DNA of 64,000 nucleotides from Rhizobium sp. BK602 (GCF_014195095.1 NZ_JACIBC010000011.1:1-64000); one strand, 5' to 3'. Positions 8,134 to 17,109 are shown, numbered from the stretch's first letter. A program made the numbers and translations. Notes: generated by a model from the letters alone, not told the origin.

Positions 8134-9091
8134 CAGAACCGAACTTGCGACACTCTTCCAGAGAAATGCCGACCGCCCCTTCGATGTGCTCGCCTATGGC
8201 GACCCGAACATCGACTATGTCTTCGAGGCCGCGCGCGTGCCCTTGGCAGACGAAAAACTTCTTGGCCGACGGCTCGGCACATTTGCCGGCGGCACCGTGG
8301 CCAATGTCGCCAGCGCTGCGAGCCGGCTGGGTGCTCGCGTCGCGGCCTACGGGCGCGTCGGTGGGGATGCCGACGGTCAGCTGCTGTTGACGGCCAACGA
8401 GGAGGCCGGCGTGTCGAACGCATTCCTGCGCGTCGTGGAGCAGTCGACGGCGGCGGCAACGATTATTGTCGATGCTGCCGGCGAAAAGGCATTGGTCTAT
8501 GCGCCTATGTCGGGTGAAGCGGTGGACGAGCCGATCGTGTCGGCGGCGCTACGGCAAAGCCGGCTGCTTTATACCATGCCCTATGATCTCGCCGAATTCC
8601 GGCAGATTACCGCCCTGGCGCATGCCCACGGCGTTGCCGTCGCCATCGATATCGAGGCGGCCGTCGCGCCGACCCGCGAACGCCTCGATGCCTTGCTGGA
8701 ATGCTCCGATATCGTCTTCATGAACGAAGGCGGTTTTCGCGCCACGTTGGACGGAGAGATCACCGTTGAAACCATTCGCCCGCTTCTGGACAAAGGCCCG
8801 CAATTGATTGTCGTTACCATGGGGGCCGCCGGCGCTATCGCCTGCAGCCGCGCCGCATGGGCCGAACACCCGGCCTTTCCGGTCAAAATGGTCGATGCAA
8901 CTGGCGCAGGGGATTGTTTCAACGGCGCTTTCCTGGCCGCCTGCTTCAACGACCGTACCCTCCGGGAGAGTCTGGTCTTTGCCTGCGCGGCGGCAAGCAT
9001 CGCGGTTTCGGCAGTCGGCGCGCGAACCGCGTTGCCGACGACAAGGGAGGTCGAGGGCTTGATTTTGAATCACTCGGCGGGGAGAACATGA
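8123..9091 (+). CDS. PfkB-family carbohydrate (ribokinase-like) kinase
   Basis: A 322-residue sugar/nucleoside kinase. The N-terminal GG-containing motif (GTFAGGTVANVASAASRLGARVAAYGRVGGDADG) and the C-terminal signature DATGAGDCFNGAF (residues 258-270, with the catalytic Asp at 264) are both intact, so it should be active. The start at 8123 is preferred because GGAG lies ten bases upstream; an ATG nine bases earlier is too close to it. The gene overlaps the end of the glycohydrolase gene, indicating coupled expression. By context it phosphorylates the sugar or nucleoside delivered by the BMP transporter and glycohydrolase. Confidence 0.88.
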   Translation: MVDNRTELATLFQRNADRPFDVLAYGDPNIDYVFEAARVPLADEKLLGRRLGTFAGGTVANVASAASRLGARVAAYGRVGGDADGQLLLTANEEAGVSNAFLRVVEQSTAAATIIVDAAGEKALVYAPMSGEAVDEPIVSAALRQSRLLYTMPYDLAEFRQITALAHAHGVAVAIDIEAAVAPTRERLDALLECSDIVFMNEGGFRATLDGEITVETIRPLLDKGPQLIVVTMGAAGAIACSRAAWAEHPAFPVKMVDATGAGDCFNGAFLAACFNDRTLRESLVFACAAASIAVSAVGARTALPTTREVEGLILNHSAGRT

Positions 9092-9200
9092 GGCGTTGCC
9101 GCTTGGGCGGCCTCTTCATCGGTCGGATCGGCGGAAGCCACCGATGGTTTTCCGCGTGAAGAGGTGAATGCTATGATCAATGCCGTTTGCATGTGAAGTG

Positions 9201-9653
9201 ATGGTTGAATTTACTGTTTATCTGGGTCTGTTCATCGCTGCTTTTGCAGCCGCCACCATCCTGCCCATGCAGTCCGAGGCTGCTCTTGTCGCGCTGCTCC
9301 TGACAGGTGAGCATTCGGCCTTTATCCTGATTGCCGTTGCAAGTGCGGGCAATGTTCTCGGCTCGGTGCTCAACTGGGTTCTCGGACGCGGTGTCCTGCG
9401 GTTTCGTTCCCGGCGCTGGTTCCCCGTCGGCGAGGACAAAATGGAGCAAGCACAGAAATGGTATCGCCGTTATGGGCGATGGTCATTACTGGCAAGCTGG
9501 TTACCCATCATCGGAGATCCCATCACAGTCGTTGCCGGCATGCTGCGAGAGCCTTTACCCATATTTCTGCTGCTGGTGACGATCGCGAAGGTTGGGCGCT
9601 ATGTCGCGATTGCCTTGGCGACAACGAGCCTGGCTTCAGGCTTTTATTCCTGA
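9201..9653 (+). CDS. YqaA/DedA-family small membrane protein
   Basis: A 150-residue integral membrane protein of the SNARE-associated/DedA superfamily, short YqaA type. Four hydrophobic segments are visible, with the GNVLGSVLNWVLGRG segment near residue 50 and the conserved re-entrant-loop-like segment WLPIIGDPITVVAGMLR near residue 105. Other family members flip phospholipids or maintain the proton motive force; this subgroup has no settled function. The start at 9201 has only a weak GAAG ribosome site; an in-frame ATG at 9180 adds seven polar residues. It follows the kinase by about 110 bases and is probably not part of that pathway. Confidence 0.8.
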   Translation: MVEFTVYLGLFIAAFAAATILPMQSEAALVALLLTGEHSAFILIAVASAGNVLGSVLNWVLGRGVLRFRSRRWFPVGEDKMEQAQKWYRRYGRWSLLASWLPIIGDPITVVAGMLREPLPIFLLLVTIAKVGRYVAIALATTSLASGFYS

Positions 9654-9847
9654 ATCTCAATGCGACGCTCACGGCGCTGAAGCGTTTCGGCGTCGCAGAG
9701 CAGATGTGGGCCGCAAACGAGATTATATGGACAAAGATCCCGCAATACTTAGCCAGGGAACCGATTTCCAGTTCGCGCACCGAGGCTGGCGCTACCTTCG
9801 CCATATCATTGAAATATTAGCAGCTGGAAATCAGTGTGGCAAAGCAG

Positions 9848-10075
9848 CTACACCTGCCGCTCGCCAAGCATAAAACCGTAGTTTTCTAAAAATAGTCCGT
9901 AGTTTTCTAAAATACCGCCGTCACGAATGGCGCCATCCTCACCATCGTAACCATTCGGTGCGTTATGGACACTCAATTCCCAGGTTTTGAAATCTTTGCT
10001 CCGAAAATCGAGCCGGGCCGGATCGCCTTGCAACGGCAATGTGCCGACCGCCTCATCGGCGCTGAACTCGACCAT
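9848..10075 (-). CDS. Hypothetical 75-residue protein
   Basis: A short frame, not recognised. It starts at an ATG that directly follows an in-frame TAG and has a CAGG-like ribosome site eight bases upstream. The product is acidic and polar, with no signal peptide or membrane segment. Its C-terminal third contains the near-duplicated heptapeptide LENYG.F twice, produced by a 21-base tandem repeat. It may be the end of a degraded gene. Coding status is doubtful. Confidence 0.25.
   Translation of the reverse strand: MVEFSADEAVGTLPLQGDPARLDFRSKDFKTWELSVHNAPNGYDGEDGAIRDGGILENYGLFLENYGFMLGERQV
9876..9912. repeat. 21-bp tandem direct repeat
   Basis: The 16-base unit CCGTAGTTTTCTAAAA occurs at 9876-9891 and again at 9897-9912, a period of 21 bases. 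This is a whole number of codons, and the unit is AT-rich against a GC-rich background. The duplication is in frame with the minus-strand reading frame that covers it. Confidence 0.8.
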
Positions 10076-10376
10076 CTATTTGCCTGCCATGTCTATGGGT
10101 TGATCTCTCCGGCCTGTGCCGAACGGGAGCCGGCTCTTCAATTCGATATCTGCCGCGCGCTAGTCGCGGTACGGAGTGGTTTGTCCGGTTTCCAGCATGC
10201 TGGCAAAGCCAAGGCCAAACAGGACCAGATCTGACAAGACGTGCATCACCTGATGGATTTTGCCGCCGGCATGAAATGTGTGCGAAGCGTCGATCGTCCG
10301 TGACTTGCGCGTAGTGCATGCAGCCAACCTTTACGAATTCGGCAATGCCGATGCTTCAATCGATCGGGAGAGTCGC

Positions 10377-11561
10377 ATGAATACCGAAAAAATCATCATC
10401 TTCGACACCACATTGCGTGACGGCGAACAAAGCCCCGGCATCAACCTCGACGCCAGTGAAAAGGTCGAGATCGCGCTTATGCTCGAAGGGCTGAAGGTCG
10501 ACGTGATCGAGGCCGGCTTTGCCGTCTCCAGTCCAGGCGAGTTTGACGCGATCAAAGCCGTGGCGCGCGCTGTCAAGGACAGTACGATTTGCAGCCTGAG
10601 CCGGGCGGTCGAGCGCGACATCGACCTGACGGCGGAAGCTGTTTCCGGTGCGGCGTCGTCCCGCATCCATATCGTGCTGGCGACCTCGCCCATTCACATG
10701 AAATACAAGTTGCAAATGACACCGGAAAACGTGCTCGAGCACGCCGTTCGCGCCGTGCTCCACGCGCGGCGCTATTCCGAGGACATCGAGTTTTCCTGCG
10801 AGGACGCGAGCCGGTCGGAGCCGGAGTTTCTCGCGCGTTTCGTGGAACAGGTGATCAAGGCCGGCGCGACCACGGTCAGCCTGCCGGACACCGTCGGCTA
10901 TGCCACGCCGCACGAATACGGCAAGCTGTTCACCTATCTTCGCAATACCGTACCGAACGCCGACAGGGCCGTGTTTTCCGCGCATTGTCACAACGATCTG
11001 GGCATGGCTGTTTCCAACTCGCTGGAAGCGACCCGGCAGGGTGCGCGCCAGATCGAATGCACGATCAATGGCATCGGCGAACGCGCGGGCAATGCGTCGC
11101 TCGAAGAGATCGTCATGGCGCTGCACACCCGCGAGGATTTCTTCCGGTGCCAGACGTCGATCGAAACCCGCCGGTTGACCGCTGCATCCCGGCTCGTCTC
11201 GGAGATCACCGGCTTCGTTGTGCAGCCGAACAAGGCGATCGTCGGCAGGAATGCCTTCTCGCACCAGTCCGGCATTCACCAGGACGGCATGCTGAAGAAC
11301 CCGTCGACCTATCAGATCATGACGGCGGCGGAGGTCGGCGCCGACGAATATCGGCTGGTGCTCGGAAAGAATTCGGGTCGTAACGGCTTTCGCATGTGCA
11401 TGCGCACGCTGGGCGTCGAGTTTGGCTCCGATGCCGATCTGGATCTCGCTTTCTCGCGTTTCAAGGATATCGCCGATCGCAAGGCATCGCTTTGCGATGA
11501 GGATCTTCTGGCGACGGTTGCGGGCATGGAAGCGCTCTCCCAGGAAAAGCGCATCGCATAA
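10377..11561 (+). CDS. 2-isopropylmalate synthase-like enzyme lacking the regulatory domain
   Basis: A 394-residue LeuA-type aldolase that would condense acetyl-CoA with a 2-oxo acid. The TIM-barrel motifs are intact: FDTTLRDGEQSPG at 9-21 (catalytic Arg14, metal ligand Asp15), the ATSPIHMKYKL segment near 102, HCHNDLGMA at 203-211 (metal-binding His203 and His205) and the GIGERAGNASLEE motif. The protein stops after the linker subdomains, so the roughly 130-residue C-terminal LeuA allosteric domain is missing and leucine feedback is not expected. The length resembles homocitrate or other specialised synthases. The ATG at 10377 follows a GGGAGAG ribosome site. The next gene, 138 bases on, encodes a ThDP enzyme, suggesting a dedicated short pathway rather than bulk leucine synthesis. 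Confidence 0.82.
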   Translation: MNTEKIIIFDTTLRDGEQSPGINLDASEKVEIALMLEGLKVDVIEAGFAVSSPGEFDAIKAVARAVKDSTICSLSRAVERDIDLTAEAVSGAASSRIHIVLATSPIHMKYKLQMTPENVLEHAVRAVLHARRYSEDIEFSCEDASRSEPEFLARFVEQVIKAGATTVSLPDTVGYATPHEYGKLFTYLRNTVPNADRAVFSAHCHNDLGMAVSNSLEATRQGARQIECTINGIGERAGNASLEEIVMALHTREDFFRCQTSIETRRLTAASRLVSEITGFVVQPNKAIVGRNAFSHQSGIHQDGMLKNPSTYQIMTAAEVGADEYRLVLGKNSGRNGFRMCMRTLGVEFGSDADLDLAFSRFKDIADRKASLCDEDLLATVAGMEALSQEKRIA

Positions 11562-11699
11562 TTATGCTTCCAGGCCATGCAATCGGGATCGTCTGCGTGG
11601 CGGAGCCGTGCTTGCCTCCGGGCTCGGGTCGGTTTGGGCAAACACGCGTCAATATCTTGCGGAATTCAGGAACAGGGATCATCGCGGAAAGGCGAGCAA

Positions 11700-13475
11700 A
11701 TGACGGTGAATCTTGCAGTCGAAACGGCAGGAGATGTTCGGCTCGTCAAGCCGAAAACAGGGTATGAATTCCTGATCGACACACTCAGATCCTGGCATGT
11801 GCGTCACTATGCCGGTGTCACGGGGGGAGGGGTCATCCATTTGCTCAAACATCTCGAGCCGATGGTCCTTCCCGATGACGATGCCGAACGCCCGGTCTTT
11901 TTCAATATTGGAGAGTATGTCGCCGGCTTCATTCCCCTGGGATATTATCTGGCGAGCGGGAAAATCAGTGCGGCCATTGCAACGACAGGAGCCGCAACGC
12001 GGCTGCTGACCTGCGGCCTGAGTGACGCGAAGTTGCACAATATTCCCGCTATCTACCTCATTCCGCTCAGTCCGGCGGAGACGCGACACCGCGCACCGCT
12101 GCAGGACACCAGCCCGGAGGGCGCCGATGTCGTGGCTCAGTTGAAGGCCGAGCTGCCGTCCGGCACATTCGTCTTGGATGATCCGGACCATATCGGCGAA
12201 CAACTTGAGCAGGCCCGCAAACATCTCGATCAAGGCTCCCCCATCGCACTCCTGATGCCGCCGGAGGTGCTCGGAAAGATGATGCCTGAGCCGGTTTATA
12301 TGCCATGGCGCGGCGGCTCCATCGCAAAGCCGAACAAGATCGATCAAGGGTCCCTTGCTCATTTCCTGGCTGAGTTCCCGCGGCAATCGGCTGGGCGTCG
12401 GGTGATCGTGCTCGCCGGGGAAGAGGCGGCCATGTATCAACACATGCCCATGCTCACCACACGTTTATGCAAGGCATTACAGGCGCCTATCGTCTGGAGC
12501 ATAAACGGGGCGAATGCGGTGGCGCGCAACAATAGCTTCGGTTTCGGCTATCTGGGCTTTGGCGGCAATGATCGTGCGACGCAGCTCTGGAGAAGCCTCG
12601 GCCCCGACGATATCGTCATTACGCTTGGGTTTTGCCCTGACGAGTATACATTGAACTTCTCCGACATACCCGCCCATACGACATGGAATTTCACCAACCT
12701 GACCGCCCCATACGGCAGCGTTGGGGGCGAGTTTCGGCATCGTGTGCGCGGCGAATATTTCGATGTGCGAGGGCCGATCGATCAGGTGCTGAGCGAAGTG
12801 ATCGGCCGGATCGAGAATGTCCGTCCACAGCGGCCCCCGGCACCGGCTTTTATGGTCGATCTCAATGATCGCGAGATCCTGCCGCCGCGCGCCGGGACAA
12901 TCGATATCGCCCAATTTTACCAGGAACTCGATCGTCTGTGGCTGCCGGGAAGCATTGCATTCGACGATGTATGCCTTGCCTACAAAGACCGTCAATATGT
13001 CACGCAGCGCCCGCATCCGAACGTCCGCTTTCATTCGCTTTATCGCGGTTCGGCCATGGGCGGGGCATTCGGAACGGCAATCGGCGCAAAGCTTGCAAAG
13101 CCGGAGGCGACGATCTTCGCCTTCACGGGCGACGGGTGCTTCCGGTTGATTGCCGGTTGCCTGGCCGAAGCGCGGTCGTTGGGGATCGTCCTGTTCGTGC
13201 TGGACAACGGCGCACTCGGCATCATGGTGCAGGGCCTGCCCGTGGTCATTCCCGACCATTCGTCCTCCCGCTATCACAGCGATCTGCACCGCATCGACTT
13301 TGGAGCGATGGCGCGCGCATGCGGCTGGGAAAGCCGCAAGCTGATGCCGGATCTGAGCAATCTGGCCGAGATCATGCACGAAAGCTACAGTCCCGGTCAT
13401 CCATCCATATTGGTTGAGGTGCCAGTCGACGCAGAGCAGGTGGTGGGACAAAATCCACGGGCTAACAATCTGTAG
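11700..13475 (+). CDS. Thiamine diphosphate-dependent enzyme (acetolactate-synthase-like)
   Basis: A 591-residue cytosolic enzyme with the three-domain layout of the pyruvate oxidase/acetolactate synthase family. The N-terminal PYR domain carries the conserved Glu in IGEYVAGFIPLGYYLASGK near residue 65, followed by a middle domain. The C-terminal PP domain has the ThDP/metal motif GDGCF...DN near residues 477-505; the usual NN pair is DN here. Sequence around these motifs is divergent from ordinary IlvB, IolD or sulfoacetaldehyde enzymes, so the substrate is not assigned. The ATG at 11700 follows GGAAAGG; the frame is open upstream but has no better start. It follows the LeuA-like gene on the same strand, so decarboxylation or carboligation of a 2-oxo acid made by that synthase is plausible. 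Confidence 0.75.
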   Translation: MTVNLAVETAGDVRLVKPKTGYEFLIDTLRSWHVRHYAGVTGGGVIHLLKHLEPMVLPDDDAERPVFFNIGEYVAGFIPLGYYLASGKISAAIATTGAATRLLTCGLSDAKLHNIPAIYLIPLSPAETRHRAPLQDTSPEGADVVAQLKAELPSGTFVLDDPDHIGEQLEQARKHLDQGSPIALLMPPEVLGKMMPEPVYMPWRGGSIAKPNKIDQGSLAHFLAEFPRQSAGRRVIVLAGEEAAMYQHMPMLTTRLCKALQAPIVWSINGANAVARNNSFGFGYLGFGGNDRATQLWRSLGPDDIVITLGFCPDEYTLNFSDIPAHTTWNFTNLTAPYGSVGGEFRHRVRGEYFDVRGPIDQVLSEVIGRIENVRPQRPPAPAFMVDLNDREILPPRAGTIDIAQFYQELDRLWLPGSIAFDDVCLAYKDRQYVTQRPHPNVRFHSLYRGSAMGGAFGTAIGAKLAKPEATIFAFTGDGCFRLIAGCLAEARSLGIVLFVLDNGALGIMVQGLPVVIPDHSSSRYHSDLHRIDFGAMARACGWESRKLMPDLSNLAEIMHESYSPGHPSILVEVPVDAEQVVGQNPRANNL

Positions 13476-13688
13476 CGCCGGCACGTCGGCTCGCCGTTGT
13501 TATGCAGGAGAGAAGCGCGGGCTGCGAAAAGACGTTGAGCATGTAAAGATCTGGTCCTGTCGATCCGCGATCTCGGCTGGAAATTGCCATAGGGAGAATA
13601 TGCATGTGGAGCACCATCGTGCGATCGCGTATGTGTTGAGGTCGGTAAACAGTGCGATCATCTGCGCCTACGGAAGGCGATGTCTAGT

Positions 13689-14507
13689 TCAGATTCGAGT
13701 CTGCGGAGATTGATCGACTGGGTGCATGGCACTGGCGCTGTCATCTTTCAACGTCACCCCGCTGGCGCCCGAGCGAAAGGCATTATCGACAAGCCACGCC
13801 ATTTTGAATGCCGCAGCCTGATAGCTGAGACCGCCCGTCCGTATATTTGAGACGCAGTTACGGTTGGCATCCGTTCGATCTTGTCCTGGATCCAAAGTGA
13901 TGTATGCACCAAGGCTGTCAGCCGCTGATAGGCCGGGTCTCTCGCCAACCAGAATGATCGACAAGCGCGCCTTGCAGAGCGCGCCAATCTCATCAGCAAT
14001 CGCAACTCGTGCCTGTTTGACGAATACGAGTGGTCCCAGTGACAGATGCATGGATCTTAAGCGGGGGACCAAGTGAGAAAGCAAGGCTGCTGCGCCTTCC
14101 TGAACCGCCTTTGACGAGAGGCCGTCGGCGACAACGATGATGACGTCCTCGCTTTTGCTTCTGCGCTCCGACAAAGCCGTTCGAGACCATTCGGAAAGGC
14201 GACGCCCGAGATCTGGTCTCCTAAGATAAGTCTGTCTGTCGTTGCAAGCGCTCTCTACGACTATTTGCTCAAGCTCCAGTTCTGCGCAGCTCTGCCGGAG
14301 CGTGTCAAAATCCAATGGAGCGTGGACGGCATCGCGTGCGCGTGCGTGGTCGAAGGCAAAATCGAGTGTGGCCCGCGTCGGAAGGCTGGAACCGGCGCGG
14401 CCAAGCCCCAACCGTGCCTCGGTGGCATCAGCAGGTATCCGTACGATGTCGGGAGTGACAAAATCCTCCACCTGAGCGGAGTGGCCTTCAATCTCACCAG
14501 TGGTCAT
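13689..14507 (-). CDS. eutC: Ethanolamine ammonia-lyase small subunit
   Basis: The 272-residue small subunit of AdoCbl-dependent ethanolamine ammonia-lyase, which converts ethanolamine to acetaldehyde and ammonia. The conserved core is clear: LGLGRAGSSLPTRATLDFAFDHARARDAVH near residues 32-62, the IVVADGLSS motif, and ILVGERPGLSAADSLGAYITLDP...RNCVSNIR near 185-225, which forms much of the cobalamin-binding surface. It overlaps eutB by four bases (ATGA) and is last in the minus-strand operon. No microcompartment shell, EutA/EutG/EutE or cobalamin reactivase is present in the window. Confidence 0.92.
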   Translation of the reverse strand: MTTGEIEGHSAQVEDFVTPDIVRIPADATEARLGLGRAGSSLPTRATLDFAFDHARARDAVHAPLDFDTLRQSCAELELEQIVVESACNDRQTYLRRPDLGRRLSEWSRTALSERRSKSEDVIIVVADGLSSKAVQEGAAALLSHLVPRLRSMHLSLGPLVFVKQARVAIADEIGALCKARLSIILVGERPGLSAADSLGAYITLDPGQDRTDANRNCVSNIRTGGLSYQAAAFKMAWLVDNAFRSGASGVTLKDDSASAMHPVDQSPQTRI

Positions 14508-15892
14508 GCGGATAGCCTCATGATGCCCGAATTCAGCGGGTGATTATTTTGCAGAGGCTTGAGGCTGCCGTCAGCCGATGTGATGTCCATCTTGAGCAGC
14601 CATTCCGCGAATTCCGGGGATCGGCGAACGCCCAGTAGATCACGAGCGTAAAGCTGATCGTGAAACGATGTGGACTGATAGTTCAGCATGATATCATCGG
14701 CGCCGGGCACCGTAATGATGAAGTTTATTCCGGCCGATGCGAGAAGCGTCAGGAGCACATCCATGTCGTCCTGGTCGGCTTCGGCATGGTTGGTGTAGCA
14801 GATGTCGCAACCCATCGGTAAGCCCATCAGCTTTCCGCAGAAATGATCCTCAAGGCCCGCGCGGATGATCTGCTTTCCGTCATAAAGATATTCGGGGCCG
14901 ATGAAGCCGACCACCGTGTTGACCAGCAGCGGCGCGAAGGGGCGGCATGTCGCATAGGCACGTGCCTCGCATGTTTGCTGATCGACGCCATGATGCGCAG
15001 CAGCAGAGAGGCAGGAGCCTTGTCCGGTTTCGAAATACATCACGTTTTGGCCAACCGTGCCCCTATTTGCGGACAGGCCGGCATCATAGGCCTCGCGCAA
15101 CGTTGACAGAGAAATGCCGAAGCTCGCGTTGGCGGCTTCTGTGCCAGCGACTGACTGGAAAACCAGATCGACCGGGACATTACTTTCGATGAGTTTGATC
15201 GACGTGGTCGCGTGCGTCAGCACGCAGGACTGAGTTGGGATATCGTAACGGGTAATCAGCTCGTCCAGAAGATGAATGATTTGCGCGACCGTTGCCGGAG
15301 AATCCGACGCGGGATTGATGCCGATCACGGCATCTCCGCATCCATAGGTCAGTCCCTCGATGGTCGACGCGAGAATGCCGCGCGGGTCGTCGGTCGGATG
15401 GTTGGGTTGCAGGCGAGTCGCCATGGTACCGGCGAGGCCGATCGTGTTCCGAAACCGGGTCGTGACCTGGATCTTTGCCGCGACCTTAAGCAGATCCTGG
15501 TTGCGCATCAGTTTCGAGACGGCGGCGACCATTTCCGGTGTAAGTCCCGGCGCAAGACGCGCCAGCCGATCGCTCGTGGCGTGATCCGAAAGAAGCCAGT
15601 CCCGAAACTCCCCGACGCAAAGGTGAGAGACTGGAGCGAAGGCGACCGGATCATGCGTATCGACAATGAGCCTGGTGACCTCATCCTGCTCGTAGGGAAT
15701 GAGAAGGTCGGAAAGGAAGGTCTTGAGCGGAACGTCGGCCAGGCGGATGCGGGCGGCGGCCATTTCCTCCGCCGTTTCGGCTGCGATGCCCGCGAGAAAG
15801 TCTCCTGACCTCGGCGGAGTTGCCTTCGCCATCAACTTCTTCAGGTCCCGGAAAGCCCAAGTCTTATTCGCCAGTGTCGTTCTGTAGGTCAC
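14504..15892 (-). CDS. eutB: Ethanolamine ammonia-lyase large (catalytic) subunit
   Basis: The 462-residue TIM-barrel catalytic subunit that binds ethanolamine and pairs with EutC around AdoCbl. Diagnostic stretches include GDAVIGINPASDSPATV near residues 197-213, the MYFETGQGSCLSAAAHHGVDQQTCEARAYA segment near 302-331, and the closing GCDICYTNHAEADQDDMDVLLTLL and VPGADDIMLNYQSTSFHD blocks. Length is normal for the family. It overlaps both neighbours by four bases, so DadA-like, EutB and EutC are translationally coupled. The coupling to an amino-acid-type importer suggests ethanolamine or a related amino alcohol arrives from outside. Confidence 0.94.
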   Translation of the reverse strand: MTYRTTLANKTWAFRDLKKLMAKATPPRSGDFLAGIAAETAEEMAAARIRLADVPLKTFLSDLLIPYEQDEVTRLIVDTHDPVAFAPVSHLCVGEFRDWLLSDHATSDRLARLAPGLTPEMVAAVSKLMRNQDLLKVAAKIQVTTRFRNTIGLAGTMATRLQPNHPTDDPRGILASTIEGLTYGCGDAVIGINPASDSPATVAQIIHLLDELITRYDIPTQSCVLTHATTSIKLIESNVPVDLVFQSVAGTEAANASFGISLSTLREAYDAGLSANRGTVGQNVMYFETGQGSCLSAAAHHGVDQQTCEARAYATCRPFAPLLVNTVVGFIGPEYLYDGKQIIRAGLEDHFCGKLMGLPMGCDICYTNHAEADQDDMDVLLTLLASAGINFIITVPGADDIMLNYQSTSFHDQLYARDLLGVRRSPEFAEWLLKMDITSADGSLKPLQNNHPLNSGIMRLSA

Positions 15893-17109
15893 GATTGCAT
15901 GTCCTCGTGCATCTGTGCGGCGATCATCCTGCTCACCATGCGAGCCGTGCGCGGCGCCAGTGTCAGGCCGATATGCCCATGGCCAAAGGCGAGGATGACG
16001 TCCCTGCCGCCCTTCGACGGGCGGATGACAGGTACGGAATCCGGCATGGATGGGCGAAAGCCAAGCCAGCTTCGGGTCGGAGCACCGAGATAGGGGAAAA
16101 CGCGTCGAGCATTTGTCAGGAGGGCATCCAGACGTCTCTGATTTGCTGGTGCGGAAAGCCCGCCAAGCTCGACGGTGCCGGCGACGCGCAAACGTCCTGC
16201 CATAGGGCAGAAATAGAATCCGTGTTTCGTCGGGCAGACGGGACGCTCGACCGGCATTTCGTCCATGTCGAATTCCAGGTGATAGCCGCGCTCGGTATCG
16301 AGTTGGACCCGGTCGCCGACCTGGGCCGCAAGTCGGCCCGAATGAGCGCCGGCCGCGATGACGACAGTTTTGGCATCAACCATCGTACTCCTGGCGGTGA
16401 CCCGCACACGGCGATGTTGACGCACGATGGTGGAGGCGGCGTCCTTTAGAAAAAAGACGCCCGCAGTCGCAGCAGCCTGCTCCAACCGCTTCATCACCAT
16501 TCCCGGATCGGTGAAGTTGATGGCTTTTGGGAAGAACAGCCCCCCTCCGGCGATTTGCGGCAGATTGGGTTCCATTCGGCTAACCTCATCCGGAGACATC
16601 AGCTGCTGCTCGATGCCCACGTTTCGGCGCAGCGCAATATCGGATTGGGCCGACTTGAATGCCTGTTCCGTCTGATAGAGGTAGAGGCATCCCTTGGCGC
16701 TCAACAAGTCGGAAGCGTCAATCTGTGCCGCGAGTTCCAGCCATTCCGGCGAGGCTTCCGAAAGTAGGTCCGAAAGCTTGCGCGTATTGTCTCGGTAACG
16801 ATGCGGCAGGGATTCATAGGCGAATCTCGCCAGCCAAGGAAACAAGGTCGGCAAAGCTGCCTTGCGGATGGCGAGAGGACTGTCGGCGTTGAGAAGCAAC
16901 GATGCGATGTTTCTCAACACCGACGGCGTCCCGACGGGAATGATTGCGTAATCCGCAACGGTCCCCGCATTGCCATAGGATGCACCAGATCCGGGTTCAT
17001 TCGGCTCAATGAGAACGACGTCGCGACCTTCCGTCCGCAACTGGAGCGCAGTCGCCAACCCAATGACGCCGCCGCCGATAACGGCGATATCCGTAGTCAA
17101 TATTTTCAT
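15889..17109 (-). CDS. DadA-like FAD-dependent D-amino-acid dehydrogenase/oxidase
   Basis: A 406-residue flavoprotein of the DAO superfamily, closest in layout to the D-amino-acid dehydrogenase small subunit. The Rossmann dinucleotide fingerprint IAVIGGGVIGLATALQLRTEGRDVVLIE is at residues 8-35, a DadA-type SGASYGNAGTV segment follows near 42, and the C-terminal FAD contact GHGHIGLTLAP is near 385. Such enzymes oxidise the C-N bond of D-amino or N-methyl amino compounds. It is coupled by a four-base overlap to eutB. Possible roles, as inference only, are N-demethylation of a methylated ethanolamine upstream of EutBC or oxidation of a second substrate brought in by the same importer. Confidence 0.82.
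   Translation of the reverse strand: MKILTTDIAVIGGGVIGLATALQLRTEGRDVVLIEPNEPGSGASYGNAGTVADYAIIPVGTPSVLRNIASLLLNADSPLAIRKAALPTLFPWLARFAYESLPHRYRDNTRKLSDLLSEASPEWLELAAQIDASDLLSAKGCLYLYQTEQAFKSAQSDIALRRNVGIEQQLMSPDEVSRMEPNLPQIAGGGLFFPKAINFTDPGMVMKRLEQAAATAGVFFLKDAASTIVRQHRRVRVTARSTMVDAKTVVIAAGAHSGRLAAQVGDRVQLDTERGYHLEFDMDEMPVERPVCPTKHGFYFCPMAGRLRVAGTVELGGLSAPANQRRLDALLTNARRVFPYLGAPTRSWLGFRPSMPDSVPVIRPSKGGRDVILAFGHGHIGLTLAPRTARMVSRMIAAQMHEDMQS

Larger units (their letters stand above)
9654..10376. other. Gene-poor interval with possible remnants
   Basis: No confident gene in 720 bases. Just after the YqaA stop there is an 8-bp inverted repeat (TGCGACGC 9661-9668, GCGTCGCA 9690-9697) with a smaller CGCT/AGCG stem inside it, a possible terminator without a T-run. 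The minus strand holds a 75-codon frame (9848-10075) with a 21-base tandem repeat. Upstream of that, in another frame, is a short hydrophobic tail ending near 10162. This looks like decayed or very small genes. Confidence 0.4.
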
